Shown: positions 11,843 through 26,100 of the stretch, piece after piece
Numbering within the stretch: the stretch's first letter is position 1
Layout of the letters: the number at the start of each line of letters is the position of its first letter
From: Bugulina stolonifera
Lineage: Eukaryota > Bryozoa > Gymnolaemata > Cheilostomatida > Bugulidae
Length of the DNA stretch: 64,000 nucleotides
Direction: 5' to 3'
Assembly (NCBI GenBank): GCA_935421135.1
Contig: OW285197.1
Location: 11,909,223-11,973,222, forward strand
Position numbers and translations under genes: made by a program
The notes under the pieces: generated by a model
Seen by the model: only the letters and a program-made list of their open reading frames with translations
Databases searched by the model: none
What the model was told of the DNA's origin: nothing

Positions 11843-14800
11843 TCAAACAAGAACTAAGCCATGTATTTCCATCTCATAAATGTTTAGACAGTCATTAACC
11901 TCAACAGCTGTCAGCCTCACATATCTACCATGCATTCTAGTACGACAGGTAACCAGGAATATATCTGCTGGTGGTTGTCCAGGAAGATAGTTACAAATCT
12001 CTTCTTCTGGAGGATCATCAAAGTTAGCACCACTTTCACCAACTGTCACTCGCACGTTAGCTAGTCGATCATTCCATTCTACAAAGTACCATGTATATAA
12101 AACGTCATAATTAGACGTAAATACATTGTAACTAATGAATGTTATCTGAATGACCTAGTCGGTATTTATAGCGCTTGCAATAAATTTTTTTTAAAATTAG
12201 TGTCTTCGTCATTGTTGAAGAGTTTGCCAAACTTGGAGGACGCGCTTGGGTCAAAAGATGAAGCTAGTGAGTGATTCCAAAGCGTAGGGTCAGTTCCATA
12301 TGTAATTATTTTTGTTATCTGGCGAATGACTGACTTTGAAAACACCAGAGGTATTTAACTATCTGGGTAGGACATTCAAGTAGTTATATGTAAATACACA
12401 TGTATAAATACATTGTACACATTGTATGTATATAATAAATATATACATGGTATCTGGTCTAAATAAGACAACAAACCGCCTCCACCCATTTCTATATGTA
12501 TATTGTGTACAATCATGTAGATAAACCAACACACCAATTCCATTAAAGTTCTGCGCTAAGAAAAGATCAACACTGCACTAATTGATAACACTAAACTGCT
12601 CCCACCATTGACAATGAGATATGGTAACCATGGTAACCATGGTGTGGTTATACTGCTTTTTCTACCCAAAAAGAGTTGTTAAGTAAATTTCTTAAATTAT
12701 TTATTATTATCAGTTACTAAACAGGCTAAAACCTTTCCAATCAGGTTGCAACACCCATGTCGGGCCTCTTTACATACATGTAGGTATAAAAAGGGGTATA
12801 ATGACTTAGTAATGCATATAAGAAGTGTACAGGTAACATTCAACTACATAGACAAGCTACATAAGCAAGTTAGAATTGCATTAATGTTCGTAACGTCTGA
12901 GATGGCCCACTCGGAGATGGGGCCGAGTCGGCCCAACCATTACAATATTTTCAACTTCTATAAAAGGAACCGAAATGAATTTGTTTCATATTGCCGTTAT
13001 TGTTTTTGTGGATTCAGTGACTCATGCAAACTGGGTGGGAATCAATGTGCAGCTTATCGTTTCTACCCTTAATTATACTTATACTAATTATACTTATAAA
13101 CAAAAAATTGCATATAGCTATTACTATCAAATATTACCTTGTTGGTCACCACGTGTCCTATCCCAGATCTTGACACCAAAGATGTAGTGATTGACAGGAA
13201 GTTTAACCTGCAACCATGGCGACAGTTCGGTATCTGTGTGCGCGACGCTGCAACACTCACTCTGATCTGCATCATATATTCCATCAACAGCACAAGAGCT
13301 GTATCGAGTAGTGCCACCGAGTTGTGATGAAAGTTTGGTTTCAGCTCCTATTGAATTAAGATAAAATAAAGTTGAAGAATCGCTTCTGCCTCTCAGTGCC
13401 CTGTGTGATATGGATTGCTGAATGATAACCTACACATGTCTATAAAATGCAATATTGTACAGAATTGTCGTCAGTTTTAGTACCTTTGAACGGCAAGATG
13501 GGGTGGTGTACTAAACCCTGAAGTCACATTTCCAGGAATGTAGGCTAGTACGTTTATAAGGTTTTGCACACTTTCATGAAGACCATAGATTTTTGAGTCA
13601 GTTTTTTTGGCTTTGGTAGCCTGTTGGTAGGAACTGAAGGTAAAATGTACTGAAAAACTTTTCACTATCTGCAGGCTAACTACTCAGGGGTGTAGATTAG
13701 AAAAATTCAGTGGGGAGGCAGAAAGTTTTACTGAGTGGGTGGGGGTGCAAAAATCAAGCAAATATGAAGGGAAACAGTACCCAGTTTTCAAAAGCAGTGT
13801 TTTTAGGTCACTTTATCTTGGCAACAGGGGTGGCAGTGCCTCCCTGCCGCCCCTTAAAATACGGCCCTGCTACTACATAGATGTACTAGAATACACGTGT
13901 ATACACAGAATAATCCTGATAAAGCATCAGAGTATTAGGACTTCCTAAGTTGAGATATTGAAAAAAGAATTCTCTGACATAAGTGGCTGAATTAAGACGT
14001 CTCTGTTAATCTACATAATCAATCTTGAAATCCCATGCGGGGAGTTGATCTTACAATAACACACGGTATTGCTTTCTAAGCAGTCTTAGATGGAAATATT
14101 TGTTGTGTATGTTTCACAGCATGATAGATTTTAATTAAAAATAAATGAGGTACGGCATTGATGTCACTAGAATTTGGGATATGTGTACCGACACACACTT
14201 AAGCAAAAAAGTACATACATGTACATGTATGTATATGCTCAACTTGAAGTTTAAACAATCACACAAGATCTTACCTCTAGCAATTAATGCAGAGAACTCA
14301 TACACTTTGAGGTCAGCATAGTGAGACTCTTTAACCAGAGTCAGCTGTTCACCACCATTTTCTGGATAGATCACCACACTTGGTTCTCCAGACATAGTAC
14401 ACGTAGATGTAGTTTTGCTGTATGACACGGCAGCACATAATTGGTTGGCACAGCAGGAAGCCTGACAGGTTTCCAATGACGGTGACTCTTTAGTAGACTC
14501 AGGGTTAACAAGTTCTGAATAAACTTCTGATTTGTATCTGCAGTTACCTAGCAACATAAGCATATACGTGTCAACAGAAGATTTTATAATAATGCAGACC
14601 ATTTTTGGTTAAGACAATGGCACTTCTACCTAAACAGGGTTGAAAAAAGATATTTCTAATCAACAAACGACGGCTCACTCAAATGCGACTGAAATACTCA
14701 GAGTTTCCGGTTCTTTTCTTAAAGGAAATCTTGTTTTACAGGGAACTCCAGACTGATACATAATGTTCAACAGCTAACAAGTTGGCACCAGGCCAGGTTT

Positions 14801-16019
14801 TTTCCCAGATACATTGTTTGTCGTAGTCGAAAATAATGGTTTTTGTCATTAACCAGAAACATGGCACAGTCTATTGGGCAAGCTCCTAACAACCAGCAAA
14901 GGAGATTTTCTCCCATTTAATCAGTTGTTATTATTTTACTCTTAAAATCATGAATAAGTCTAGAACTGACCTTTCATGTTATCTGGTACATGTACTTCAA
15001 AATACATCAGTTCACTAGCTCCGCCCACAATGAATTCCAGGGTATCACTATAAAGTTGACAGGTTTTATCAGTTAGATTGTAAACACCAGATAGACAGTT
15101 CTGATCTGATGACCCACACTGTAACACACAGTTCCTCAGTCTGCTCACATCTACAAAATCAGACAGTGCTGCTTGTTAGACAGTCAGTTTGACTCGTACT
15201 ACATGTAAGTCCTCACCCGGTTAGAGCTGCTTTAGAGCTGCGGTAGTGAAGAGTTTTCGGCCATGCTTTTGTGCATCTAGTGTGTCTGCAGCAGGTCTCT
15301 TCGGGGAAAGCTACATGTATGTTGGTTTAGACACTATACTTAGAATGGCTATAATAATATAAAAAGTTGTGAAAGTTGACTTGGTATAGTTTTGATTATT
15401 TAAAAAGTCCTCTCCCCCAGCTGCTAAAATTGAAGAATAGGAGACAAAATACACAGAAAACATACAGTAATAAAAAAGAGTCCAATGCTTAGTGGGTAAG
15501 CAACTCAAGGTATACAGTACATTACATGTGCGATCCAGATAAGGAACAGATTATATCCTAATATAGGCTATCTTTGACTTTCTCATTAGTTCAGCATCTA
15601 AAGCACTGGAAAGCCACCAGAACTATCTTTATGTTTGATACATGCATATGCACTGGGAGAACTAAACAAAATAATTAATTAACAGATAGTCTGGTAATAT
15701 TGAGAGGATTATCGCAAAACATTCTCAATTACCTTCCATTATTGTACGTAACTTTTTGAACGCTTAGTTTCTGCCACTCAGAGGTGAAAATATGTAAAAA
15801 TATTTTTGATAATTAAAAATCACCGGCTAGTTCTGTCTTCTGAACATTAACTGGAATCTTTACAGTCTCCACATTTTCACTTACTTTGTACAAAGACTGC
15901 CTAGTCAGCTGTGATGAATCTACAACCAAGATAGCGACTGCTGCGACCACAAATCGTAGGCAACGTGTACAACGCTCCACGGAAATACTTTCCAGCAGCA
16001 TTTTCTGACTTCTTTTCAT
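11843..16019 (-). CDS. Five-exon PAN + F-type lectin-like protein with extra N-terminal domain
   Basis: Exons 16019-15824, 15150-14971, 14547-14275, 13347-13138 and 12078-11843 join in phase 1 throughout to 364 residues. Residues 1-35 hold a basic, Cys-containing start and a short hydrophobic core (FVVAAVAILVV), so a signal anchor or long signal peptide. Residues 66-125 form a short Cys domain (NCVLQC, NCLSGVYN, TCQLYS) resembling part of a PAN/apple fold. Residues 126-216 are the family PAN exon (ETCQASCCANQLCAAVSYS, TMSGEPSVV). Residues 217-364 are the lectin domain (CAVDGIYDADQSECCS, HTDTELSPWLQV, VKIWDRTRG, RLANVRVTVG, GRYVRLTAV). The start differs entirely from the other copies, pointing to exon exchange. 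The F-type RXD is RTR here. Confidence 0.8.
12757..12944 (-). mobile_element. Truncated, diverged LTR fragment of the same family
   Basis: GTCGGGCCTCT, GGTATAAAA and GACTTAGTAAT followed by an end CCATTACA|ATAT match the right-hand third of the solo LTRs at 1524, 45853 and 61359. The left two thirds are missing. It lies in the last intron of the five-exon lectin-like gene. Confidence 0.6.
13685..13869. mobile_element. Possible short hAT-like element
   Basis: The left end is CAGGGGTGTAGATTAG and the right end on the minus strand is CAGGGCCGTATTTTAAGG. These are CAGGG-type ends with a short non-coding interior. No clean 8-bp duplication is visible, so this is tentative. It lies in an intron. 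Confidence 0.35.
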
Positions 16020-17789
16020 GGACTTGTGCTTGAGAGTGTCCTATTTTATTTTGCAGATTTTTTATTTATTTTTAAGACTACAAAGTTCAATATTTGATGA
16101 TCTTACATACAAGCATGGCGCCAGTCGTTAGCAACATTTGATTCATAACATTTAGTTCATACATTTATTAAAGGCTCTCAGAACATGAAAGCAAATAACA
16201 TATTCTTATATATACATGTACATTTAGTTCAAAAGCAACCGATAGCCAATACAAGTATAACTACAAGGTAATCTAAATACAGCCAACTTGATGTTAATGT
16301 GGTCCAAAGCTATACCAAGCAGCTAAGTAGCCAATTCAAAAGTATAACAAGATACATAATCAGTATTAAATTACTTGCACAACAAATAAGAACAAAACAC
16401 AGCTACGTAATTATTCCAAACTACTATATCACAACTGTCTTCCCTTTATTTACTGTCAGCCCTTTATTGTTAGTAAGAAAATATTTGGTTATTACTTATT
16501 CATTAATTTGAAATTTTTTTTTCACAGGTCGACTTCATACATGTACATCACTAAAAACTATGTTAATGCACATGTAATATATGACTGAGAAAACAAACTC
16601 ATTACATCACATGCGCCAAGTCTAAAAATGTTCAACTGCCTGATCAAACTATTCAGAGCTAGATTACCCTTGGAAGTGTCTCAAGCCTACATGTATGTTC
16701 ATACAACTAATTTCTAACCAGGCCCAGTTCCTCCTACTGTATAATCATCATAGATATGGCAAATTTGGGCCACGTATTTCCCACGGCAATATCTGTTGGT
16801 GGGTCCAGTTCCAAGGACAGTTCCAAGGTTTTATCACTGAGATAATCTTCCAACTTAATTCTTGTTCAAGTGGCAAACAGATCTGGCTGCTATCTTTTCT
16901 AATTGTTTATATCTTGGAGGCTAATAATATGGGTACAACCTGAGTGCTAGGTCCCAGTGCATCCACTTATCTTAACCATCCAACATATAGTGAGAAAATT
17001 AGTCAGAACTACTTCCAGACTCTGATAGTACGCCAAGACGCCTGCTAGCAGTAATCAATTTTCATGGTGGACATACAAAATGTTGACTGTTTCACATAAT
17101 AGTCAACAATTACATTGTTTTGAATTAATTTCTTATTCTAGTCATAGATTTTCATGAATAAAATGGTTTAATAGAGCATATAGCTCTTACACTTGTGGTG
17201 ATGACTGTATTGTACATGTATTTACTTGTGTGGAACATTTTGGAAGTTGTCCACTTCTTTATGGGAAAAGATAACTTATAATCAATTGCAGTAGAACACC
17301 AATGAAACTTCCAGTTGTCTGGTAGCAACAACCTATTAGATTGTAATATAATAATATATGCAATTTTCAAATTTCAAAAAAGTATATTATTATTAATATC
17401 ATGTGACATTGGCTATCACAATAAGTACACTACGTAACACTGCCAATCTACTGCAAAGAAATTGTACAAAATGTATATTACAGATGCAGTTAAGAGAAAA
17501 TATTTATCATAGAACAGTTTATAAATTACTATTGTATTCTCTGTTTAAAAAAGACATAACCTAACCTGGTTGCAACACATCAGCCTGCTTACTAACTGTA
17601 GCAAACTGACAAGTTACAAAATGTATGTACATGTATGCAAATTAGTAGGAAACATACCTTCAACTTTTTGTTTGTATAAATTGCAAGCTAATCAGATAAT
17701 TTTATCATCATGAGACTGTCATTCTTTGAATATCTTTGTTCATCATAGAATTATCAATTATTGCTCATTCGGACTTCCATCAATTAAGT
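16020..17789. other. Intergenic; part duplicated near 35.1-35.4 kb
   Basis: No gene is supported. About 17460-17765 resembles 35090-35405 in the same orientation, including TCATGAGACTGT and TTTGAATMTCTTTGTTCAT. In the second place this lies upstream of a lectin-family gene, so here it may be a relic promoter. Confidence 0.45.
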
Positions 17790-17941
17790 GCAGTTGTGGA
17801 GAAATTTAGATAGCCTTAGTTTCTTGTTTGTGGTCGGGGTTTGGGGTAAGGGCAGTCAACCAGCAAAATATAGAGAAGACAACTTATTCTGCTTCAGTTT
17901 TGGCGAAGAACAAAGGCTATCTCAAATTTCTCCACTTCTGC
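17790..17941. mobile_element. MITE-like inverted-repeat element, 152 bp
   Basis: The arms GCAGTTGTGGAGAAATTTAG and GCAGAAGTGGAGAAATTTGA (right arm read on the minus strand) extend about 36 bases with few mismatches. The centre is short and non-coding. It directly abuts a broken lectin half-exon. Confidence 0.6.
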
Positions 17942-17947
17942 ACCTAA

Positions 17948-18004
17948 CTCCGTCGTAGGCTCCATAATAACGGTCATACAGTGATGAAAGTTTAACCTCA
18001 GCTC
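17948..18004 (-). pseudogene. Relic of an F-type lectin N-half exon
   Basis: After an acceptor CACTAG, the minus strand reads GAEVKLSSLYDRYYGAYDG, matching the start of the lectin N-half exon of the neighbours. Homology ends abruptly at the inverted-repeat element at 17790-17941 and does not resume beyond it. No partner exons are seen nearby. Confidence 0.6.
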
Positions 18005-18484
18005 CTAGTGAATGAATTAGAAAGAACGTTGAAAGTTACCGTTAAAACATCTCTATAGTACAGTATATTATAAACTACAGAATGTTTATTCATATGGACA
18101 TACTATTCTATACATGCACTAGACAAAGCTCAAAGTTTTCAGACTGCATGGGGAGATTATCTTAGCTAGAGACTAAGGTACAGTTTTACTGAGCAACTAA
18201 CAGTCAAGTTTGTCAGTAGCAGAATAATGCTTATTATTATTGATAAATAATTTTACTATATCACCATGTTTACTATGCCAATGTGTTTAGTCAGTTAGAC
18301 TTTTCTTCCCTTACACATTTCTCTTTAGAGGAAAGACAACTCTCAATAGTTGATCAACTACTCAGTTTTAAGTTGTACATTTGTACCTCGGTAGCAAAAT
18401 AATAGTAAATCAATTTAAAGAAAACCAACAGGCAAGAACCCACTTATGAATTCAAGTCAGTAAAGCTTGCTGGATTTCCAAAAT

Positions 18485-19290
18485 TCCAAGTCGACAGAAA
18501 TGTAAGTAGACCATATAAGTGTAAGGGGTTGGAAAATAATAGAGAGAGATAAAACCCGGATGACGAGGAGAATGAGAGCTTTGTACAACTTATAATCATA
18601 GATATTGTAGATCAGCAGAAGATATTTAGTCAGATGAACCGTTCTGAATAGATCAAACAGAGTATCATCAAAGAAGACAACTCCAGATAAATGAGATTTA
18701 TATCTAGCATACTATCTAGAACATCTTGCTTAATTTTGTCTTTACATTTACGTTTTCTAACAGTGAAAACAACCACTACGATTAGAATTACTGATTGGAA
18801 CAGATATCAGTCAGTTTTTGAACCGTCACAGATTTCTCTCATATATTAATTTTATTCTTTGCTTTGATTTAGTTGAATCTGCACAGATTATAAACGATTT
18901 TGGAGTTTTCTTCCCTTCAAAGAAAGATGTGTAAAAGGAGATAATTCTAAATTGAGAATAAACAGCTTCACATACTGTTTCTAATTCAATCCATCAATTA
19001 ACACCACACTCAGTGCTCCTAGTCTTAGTGAGTTACTAGGTAGTCTCTTTCTGCGCTACTACATGTAGTTGTTAGATGCAAGTAGAACTAAGTACATGTA
19101 CATGAAATCGTCTCCCATTAGGACTAGCTCTCTATGCAATGAGTAATAGAAATATGTCAGATAAAAACTATCCTAGCGACTTAAGTAGAGCCATCTTAGA
19201 ATTTCTACATTTTTTAATTTGTATTTCGATTCCATCAATCCTGCAGAAGCACCTGCTGATATGAATGTCCTATATTGGTTTCAGCGTTAG
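18485..19290. repeat. Segmental duplication partner of 2545-3130
   Basis: Shares TTTAGTCAGATGAA, GAAGACAACTCCAGATAAAT and GGAACAGATATCAGTCAGTT with the other copy in the same order. No coding exon is seen. Confidence 0.55.
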
Positions 19291-20145
19291 CTCTTTGCTA
19301 GAAATAACTGCTTTATAATGATTACATGTAAATATGCAAACAAAAAGTCATAACATACATGTGTTAAGAAGGTTTAGTTGTATTTTTCATATGTGATATT
19401 TTTGCTGCAAGGAGTTTATTTCTGCACAATCAGGGATCCAGTTCCACATCTCTGAAAACAACTCGTCTCTGACTGGGGTTTTAACCCAGCACCTCCAAGG
19501 CAGCTAATCATCTAGGACTGCAGTGGCAAGAACAAAAACTCTAAATGTAGATGATCTCCTTGCTATTGTAAACCAACACGCCTTTATTGTTTTTGTTTGA
19601 ATAAAAAAACGACTCAGTATGTTTTTCTCCACAAAGATCTTTGAAATTTGTGCATTGCCCACCTGCAGGTTCTTCAAACTGCAGTCATTCCACCTTTTCT
19701 CAACAAAATTGTCAAACTTCGAATTGATTAACATTTTAGCTATAATAAATAATACAATACACTGTAGGCATTGTAGGCAATTTCAAGTCCCATGTATTCA
19801 TTGCATTTATTCATTTAAATAACATAAAAGTTGCAGTTAGTTTAAAGACAAAGTTTACATGAAATCTTATACATGCATGAGTTAAAGGCATCTGGTAGAT
19901 ATTACATTTCGAGGTAGAACCTGTTGCTGTAGATAACACTTCTTTCCTTCTTGCTGACCAATTTTATCAGCATTCTAAACTATTTGTAGTTGATTTTAAC
20001 AAATGCCATTTCAATAAAATACAACATGCAGAATACAGCATTAGATTATATAGTATAACAAGCAAATAAAGTTTTTCGGCATCAGTTAACATTGTTCAGA
20101 GCGTTGTTCAAGTTCACTCACAAGATTTCTGGTGTGAATCTGTAG
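19291..20145. other. Intergenic, nothing firm
   Basis: AT-rich sequence downstream of the large lectin-like gene. A tRNA-like GGTTAAAACCCC stretch on the minus strand near 19480 was judged too weak to call a SINE. Confidence 0.4.
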
Positions 20146-23100
20146 TCACGGAGACATATGAACCAAGCCATGTACTTCAATCTCATAAATGTTTAGAAAG
20201 TTATCAACCTCAACAGCTGTCAACCTCACATATCTACCATACATTCTGGTATGACAGGTAACCAGGAATATATCTGCTGGTGGTTGTCCAGGAAGGTAGT
20301 TACAGATCTCTTCTTCTGGAGGATCATCAAAGTTAGCATCACTTTCACCAATTGTCACCCGTACATTCGCTAGCCGGCCATTCGAAGCTGTAAAGTAAAT
20401 AAAACTTCTTTATTTACATTGAAATAACTGGTAGATGTTATCGTGTGAAAGTCTCAGCTATTGGACTATGACTTCCTCATCGCTGCTTATGGGTGTTGGT
20501 GGCCGAGTGGTCTAGCGCTAGTCACTCTGGTCTTGCAGCAATGACCAAGTTATCTGCAAGGATGTGGGTTCGAGTCCCACCAATGACCTGGAGGTTTTCG
20601 TCCCGAAGAAGTTTTTCCCTCTGTGCCATATCGAACTATAATAATATCCAGCTCTAGGAGCCGTGGTAGCCCCTCGACTAGCTCTGCTATTGGGCAGCCA
20701 CGTTATAAGAATTGTGTTTGGCGCCACGGATATTATTATTGTTATTAATAAATTTGAGAAATCAGTATATCTAGAAAACCTGTAATAATCATTTAACTCT
20801 TTAACAAGACTCGAAGCAAGTATTAGTATCTAGAGGAGAGTCAAGTAGGCGAATCTCTAATTTTTCAGATCTTTTGACACACTTGTCGTTATTTTATTTC
20901 CGATTTATATTGTAGCTAGCAGCATTTATCAATCAATGCTAGATTTATGGTATCTCTCTGAAACTTTTATTTATACTGGCTCTACATCAAGAGAAGTGTA
21001 TCAGAATAAAACCAAAGTGTTCAAAACCATTATTACTACCAGTTTCATGTTAAAAATACTCATCAGATAAATAATAGTTTAGAGTGGTGGAGAATATACA
21101 TGCATTATATACACATGTATATACATGCATTATATATACATGTATATACATGTATTAGATGAGGTGGCTATTGGCTATATGTATTAGGTGCAGGTTTAAC
21201 ATATTAGAAGTATGCATGTTGGCAAACCCTATTTTGTAGTAGGAATTTATTTGAATGTCTGCAGGTACTAACAAGCCCTGACCTAGAATTAAGACTGGCT
21301 TTGTCAGGCTCAAGTATAATAAAGTGTTTCTCCCAACAGCAGGAGCTGCACCTGATATTGAAGGCAGTGAAAGGGCAGGCCTTTTTTATTATTTCCCACG
21401 ATATTGAAACTAGTAGTAATAAAATGGCTTTGAACACTCTGGTTTCATTCTGATATTTTAGCTCTAAATGTGTTTTATCAACCACTCTTGCCATTGCTGT
21501 AATTTTTTTTCATATTATACTAGTCAAGAGAAGTGCATGTACAATGTAGATCTTACATGGACTACCACGTGACCTATCCCAGATCTTGACACCAAAGATG
21601 TAGTGATGTACAGGAAGGTTAACCTGTAACCATGGAGATGGTTCAGCACGTGTGTGTACCATGCTGCAACACTCGCTCTGGTCTGTTTTATATATCCCAT
21701 CAACAGCAAAGTATCCATGTCTAGCTCCATACACGGACGAAAGTGTAACATTAGCTCCTGGTTACATGCAATTAGATTAAGATAGATTTGAAAACATCCT
21801 GCAGTGCAATATAATATATAATGTAGTACTACAACTGAATGTTACCATATTGTACAACATGAGAGCTCACATTGCAGTTCATTGGACTCAGAGCTAGAAT
21901 ACTGACTGGACATTTCCTTGTCGCAACAGGAGAAATCTGTCACAAAACTAACAATTTTTTTCTGCATTCCAGCATACATTGGTTTTAGAGGAGATGGAAG
22001 CTATTTGAGTTTATAGTTGATACTAAACATAAAAAAATTGTTTTCAGCAAATTAATTCCATACGACTAATAAATTAAGATTAGTGAAAATCTGGAAGAAA
22101 CAGAGAGTTTTAAACAAAGTGAGAAGAGGGTTCCAGTGTCTGGAATACCATTCTTAAATAGTGAGAAGTGACAAACATGACGAATATGACATATAAATAT
22201 GTACTCATCGATATAACATTCTAATGACAAATTATTCTTACCTCTAGCAAGCAGTGTGGAGAAGTTGTAGACTTTGAGATCAGCAGAAAAAGACTCTTTA
22301 ACCAAAATCAGCTGTTCACCATCATCATCTTCTCTATAGTACACCACATTTGGTTCTCCAGACAGGGTACACATAGAAGTTGAGTTATCATAGGATATAG
22401 CAGAACATGATTGGTTGACGCAACAGGAAACCCAACAGCTTTCAATTGATGGTGACGACTCAATGGCATCAGGAATCAAAAGTGCTGTATAAACTTCTGT
22501 TACGTATCCACAGTTAGCTGGTAGCAAATGATAAGTGATATGTACGTATTAATAGTAATAGTAGAAAGGCATAAAACATGACATATCACTCATTTATAAG
22601 ACTCTGGCAACAATTTTTTTCTGCCTTACTTACCGAATTTACAACATAGGTCTTCTTAGATCAAAACCACGAAGCAGTCAAAATTTTCCAAAATTAAGGG
22701 TTAGTGTGTTAAATTTAGAGCACGATGGATTGATTTCCAGGTTCTCATCACATTGTATACGCATGGGTGTCACTTGTCATAAAAATGGCATTAGGAAAAC
22801 TACGTACGTTTAGTAGATTGAACAGGGGTGGTGGTTGTAGGCTGATAACTAGTAGACTTTCCAGGTGTCTTGGTGGTGGTCGAAGATTGATAACCGATTC
22901 CGGGACCATATCCTGTAAAGTCACCCTCGATACAGCATGATACGTGGATTGCACCACCGTTGGATGGGATCTGTCCATGGTTGATAGGACGTCTACACAA
23001 CCCATCAGTGTAGGTACCATTGGTGCATTCCATGTTGTTCATCTGACAGACTCCATAGAACTCAGAGGAAGTCTCACAGACTGCAAAACAAGAAAGATCA

Positions 23101-26100
23101 GTTCTAGTTGTGGTGAAAAAGAGACATTTCTTAAAGAGGAAAACAATTCATACGAATATTATAGAGAGAGAATATTTTTAACTCACGGGTGGTGCTATAC
23201 TTGGAGGAAGGTACTGCCCCTGGTGTTGCGATTCTTGCTTTCACAAAGTCTGCATTAAAAACTGAGTGTTTTAGCTAGCACATAATAAGCACAAAAAGCT
23301 GAAATGCTTACACATGTTCTCTGACAAAAATGTGTAAGCTACATGTAAAGGTATATCTACTCAATATCTGTTGATGCTTGCTATGTTAACCTTCAACAAC
23401 TTTGACTTTGATCATTATCAATCAACAAACTTTGGCTAAATTTACATTTATGTTGTTTAGTCATTACACTATTTACTTATGAATACTGGATGTACTGGCA
23501 GTATTATAAACTAGAATAAAATCTGTCAGCGAAATTTCTCATAACATCTTACGGACATTTCCGGAATGCACTAACTAATAGTAACGTGGGGAGATCAGGT
23601 AAACATGATACAATGCAACTACAACATATTAGCAAAAAAATTGTTTCAGTACTTTTGTTTTTAATGTGGAAGTAGTCCCAAAGGCTGGGTAGTCTTCCTG
23701 AGTTGTCCTCTCTTGTATGAGTAGAGAAATACCATTGGAAACCATTTATGGGCCATTCCATGGGGACTGATCAAATTTGCGTGCTGGCCCGACTCAGATT
23801 CTTTTGAAAATTTGCAGGTTAGAAGAGCACCCTTGAATTAGTGGGAAACCACCAATTTTTTTTCTATTTGAGCCCTGTGGTTCTGGCAGCATCTCGTTGA
23901 AAAGTGGGAAAATGTGGTGGGGACAACTCCAAATTGAATTTTTTGAAATTCTTAAACATTCAAATTATTACTGGGGCCATTGTATGATACTTAGAGCTGT
24001 AATTTTTGTTACATAGATATTTTTATATATGTGCTTCAGTTCCATTACTCATTCAAGCCTGTATGGTCAACATATTGAGGGTCAGAGGTCACCGAAAACA
24101 CCTCTCGGAGCTAGTTTGACCCAAATTCACTTAAAATCGACCAAATAGACACTGCTGGATCTGATGAAAAAAATATTTATATACAATAACTAAGTATTGA
24201 AGATGCTCAATACAAGGATAAATGAATTTTTGAGAATAAAAAACACTTTCCAGAATAAACTATATGGCAGCAGCGGCTCAAATTCAACATGGCCGTCGTC
24301 CGAGTTGGCGTTTTGGGGCGTTATTCAAGGCTAAATCTACTAAACTTAGTAGTGAAAATTAATGGTGAAAATGTTGCTATATATACAATTCACACTTGTA
24401 GATTCCATTTCTGCAATAAAAACTTTGTCTTTTTGGGTCTAAAAGGCTGAATTCTCAGATTCAAATTTTACATATATTCGCTATAATATGGTGACTACAT
24501 GGCCATGCAGTTAATTGGCTATGGCCATAGAAGTCAGTCAAGACTTAATTTGAGGTACAATTTGCGACTTGGCCTGGTTATACAACCTTATTTGTGAAGA
24601 AAAATGGGTGAAATCCTTTTTAATAGCGCAAACATGCAGTTTTGGTAACTTTACCATGACTCGTCCTTTCACACGTTTGTTAAATGAGGTTAGATAGCTA
24701 ATCCAAGCAGTATTTCAAGGTGTGACTTATACCAAGTATTGTTTAATGAAAAAGAAGGTGAAGAAAGTGATGCTCCATGGAACTAAGGCATCTTTAATCA
24801 GTGGGTGAGGCTGAGGAGTTAAAGGTTATTTAAACTAGTTCAAGACAAATTTTGGGGTCACCATTAGTTATCAAATTCTACTCAAATATATGTACATGCA
24901 TAACTATAGCCACAGCCCTCGAACAATAACTTTTAACAATTTTTATATATATTTACATGTAGCTGACAATTTAACCGGTGTTTGCTAATTAGCTTCAAAA
25001 ATATCGTTTTGGTCCTATATAAATGACCACAACTAAGGTAAGTGGTGCGACATGCATTAACTTTTAATCAACAGAGTAATCAAAAATATGAATATGGTTT
25101 TGTGAGACTTAGTTTTAGTTGTACCTAGCAAGTTGAAATTATATTACAAGTGTTTGCTTGTTTCCAAAGGTAATAATGTTTAATGTACTTGCTAGCATCA
25201 CCTCACCAAATTTACCGGTCCTTATACCAACAACTTGATTTTCAATCAAGATAGTTTTGACCCTTCGAAAGACAAAACCACTTATCTGAAAAAAGTTACG
25301 CTCAGTGAATAAAAGAAGAGCAGATCTCACCTTTCTAAGTGCAGACAACCGTATTGACCTGGGCATAATAATTGTCATACTATAGACTGCTGAAATTCAA
25401 TCTCTTCTAATAAATACTGTACAACACTTATACACCGGAAAAGGAACTATTCATATATCATGAACAAAAAATATTTTTGAAGCTATAATTAGTAAAGACT
25501 GGTTTAATTGTAAGCTAAATACATGTACATGTTTATAATAATATGTAAGTTTGTCAAAACTATTGTTTGTGGGCTGTGGTTATAATTTTGCATGTATATT
25601 TTTGATTAGAATCTGATAACTAATGGTGACCATAAAAAAATCCCGAGCTAAAACCACCTCACCCACTGATTAAAGAAGCCTTAGTTCTATGGAGCTCCAT
25701 CTTCTTCCCCTTCCTTTTCATTAAACAATACTTGGTTAAGTCTGACCTGGAAATACTGCTTAGCTTAGCTATTCTGCCTCATTTAACAAACGTGTGAAGG
25801 GAAGAGTAATGGCAAAGTTGACAAAACTGCATGTTTAGGCTAGTAAAACAGATTTCACCCATTTTTCTTCACAAATAAGGTTGTATAACCAGGCCAAGTC
25901 GCAAATTGTACCTCAAATTAAGTCTTGACTGACTTCTATGGCCATAGCCAATTAACTGCATGGCCATGTAGTCACTATATTATAGCGAATATATGTAAAA
26001 TTTGAATCTGAGAATTCAGCCTTTTAGACCCAAAAAGACAAAGTTTTTATTGCAGAAATGGAATCTACAGATGTGAATTGTGTATATAGCAACATTTTCA

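Noticed and set aside
19440..19520. Fourth SINE on the minus strand
   Set aside because: Only a weak box B-like GGTTAAAACCCC; no box A, tail or target duplication.
20491..20580. A functional tRNA gene
   Set aside because: Boxes A and B are perfect, but the sequence continues into a SINE body repeated elsewhere and no proper acceptor stem closes.
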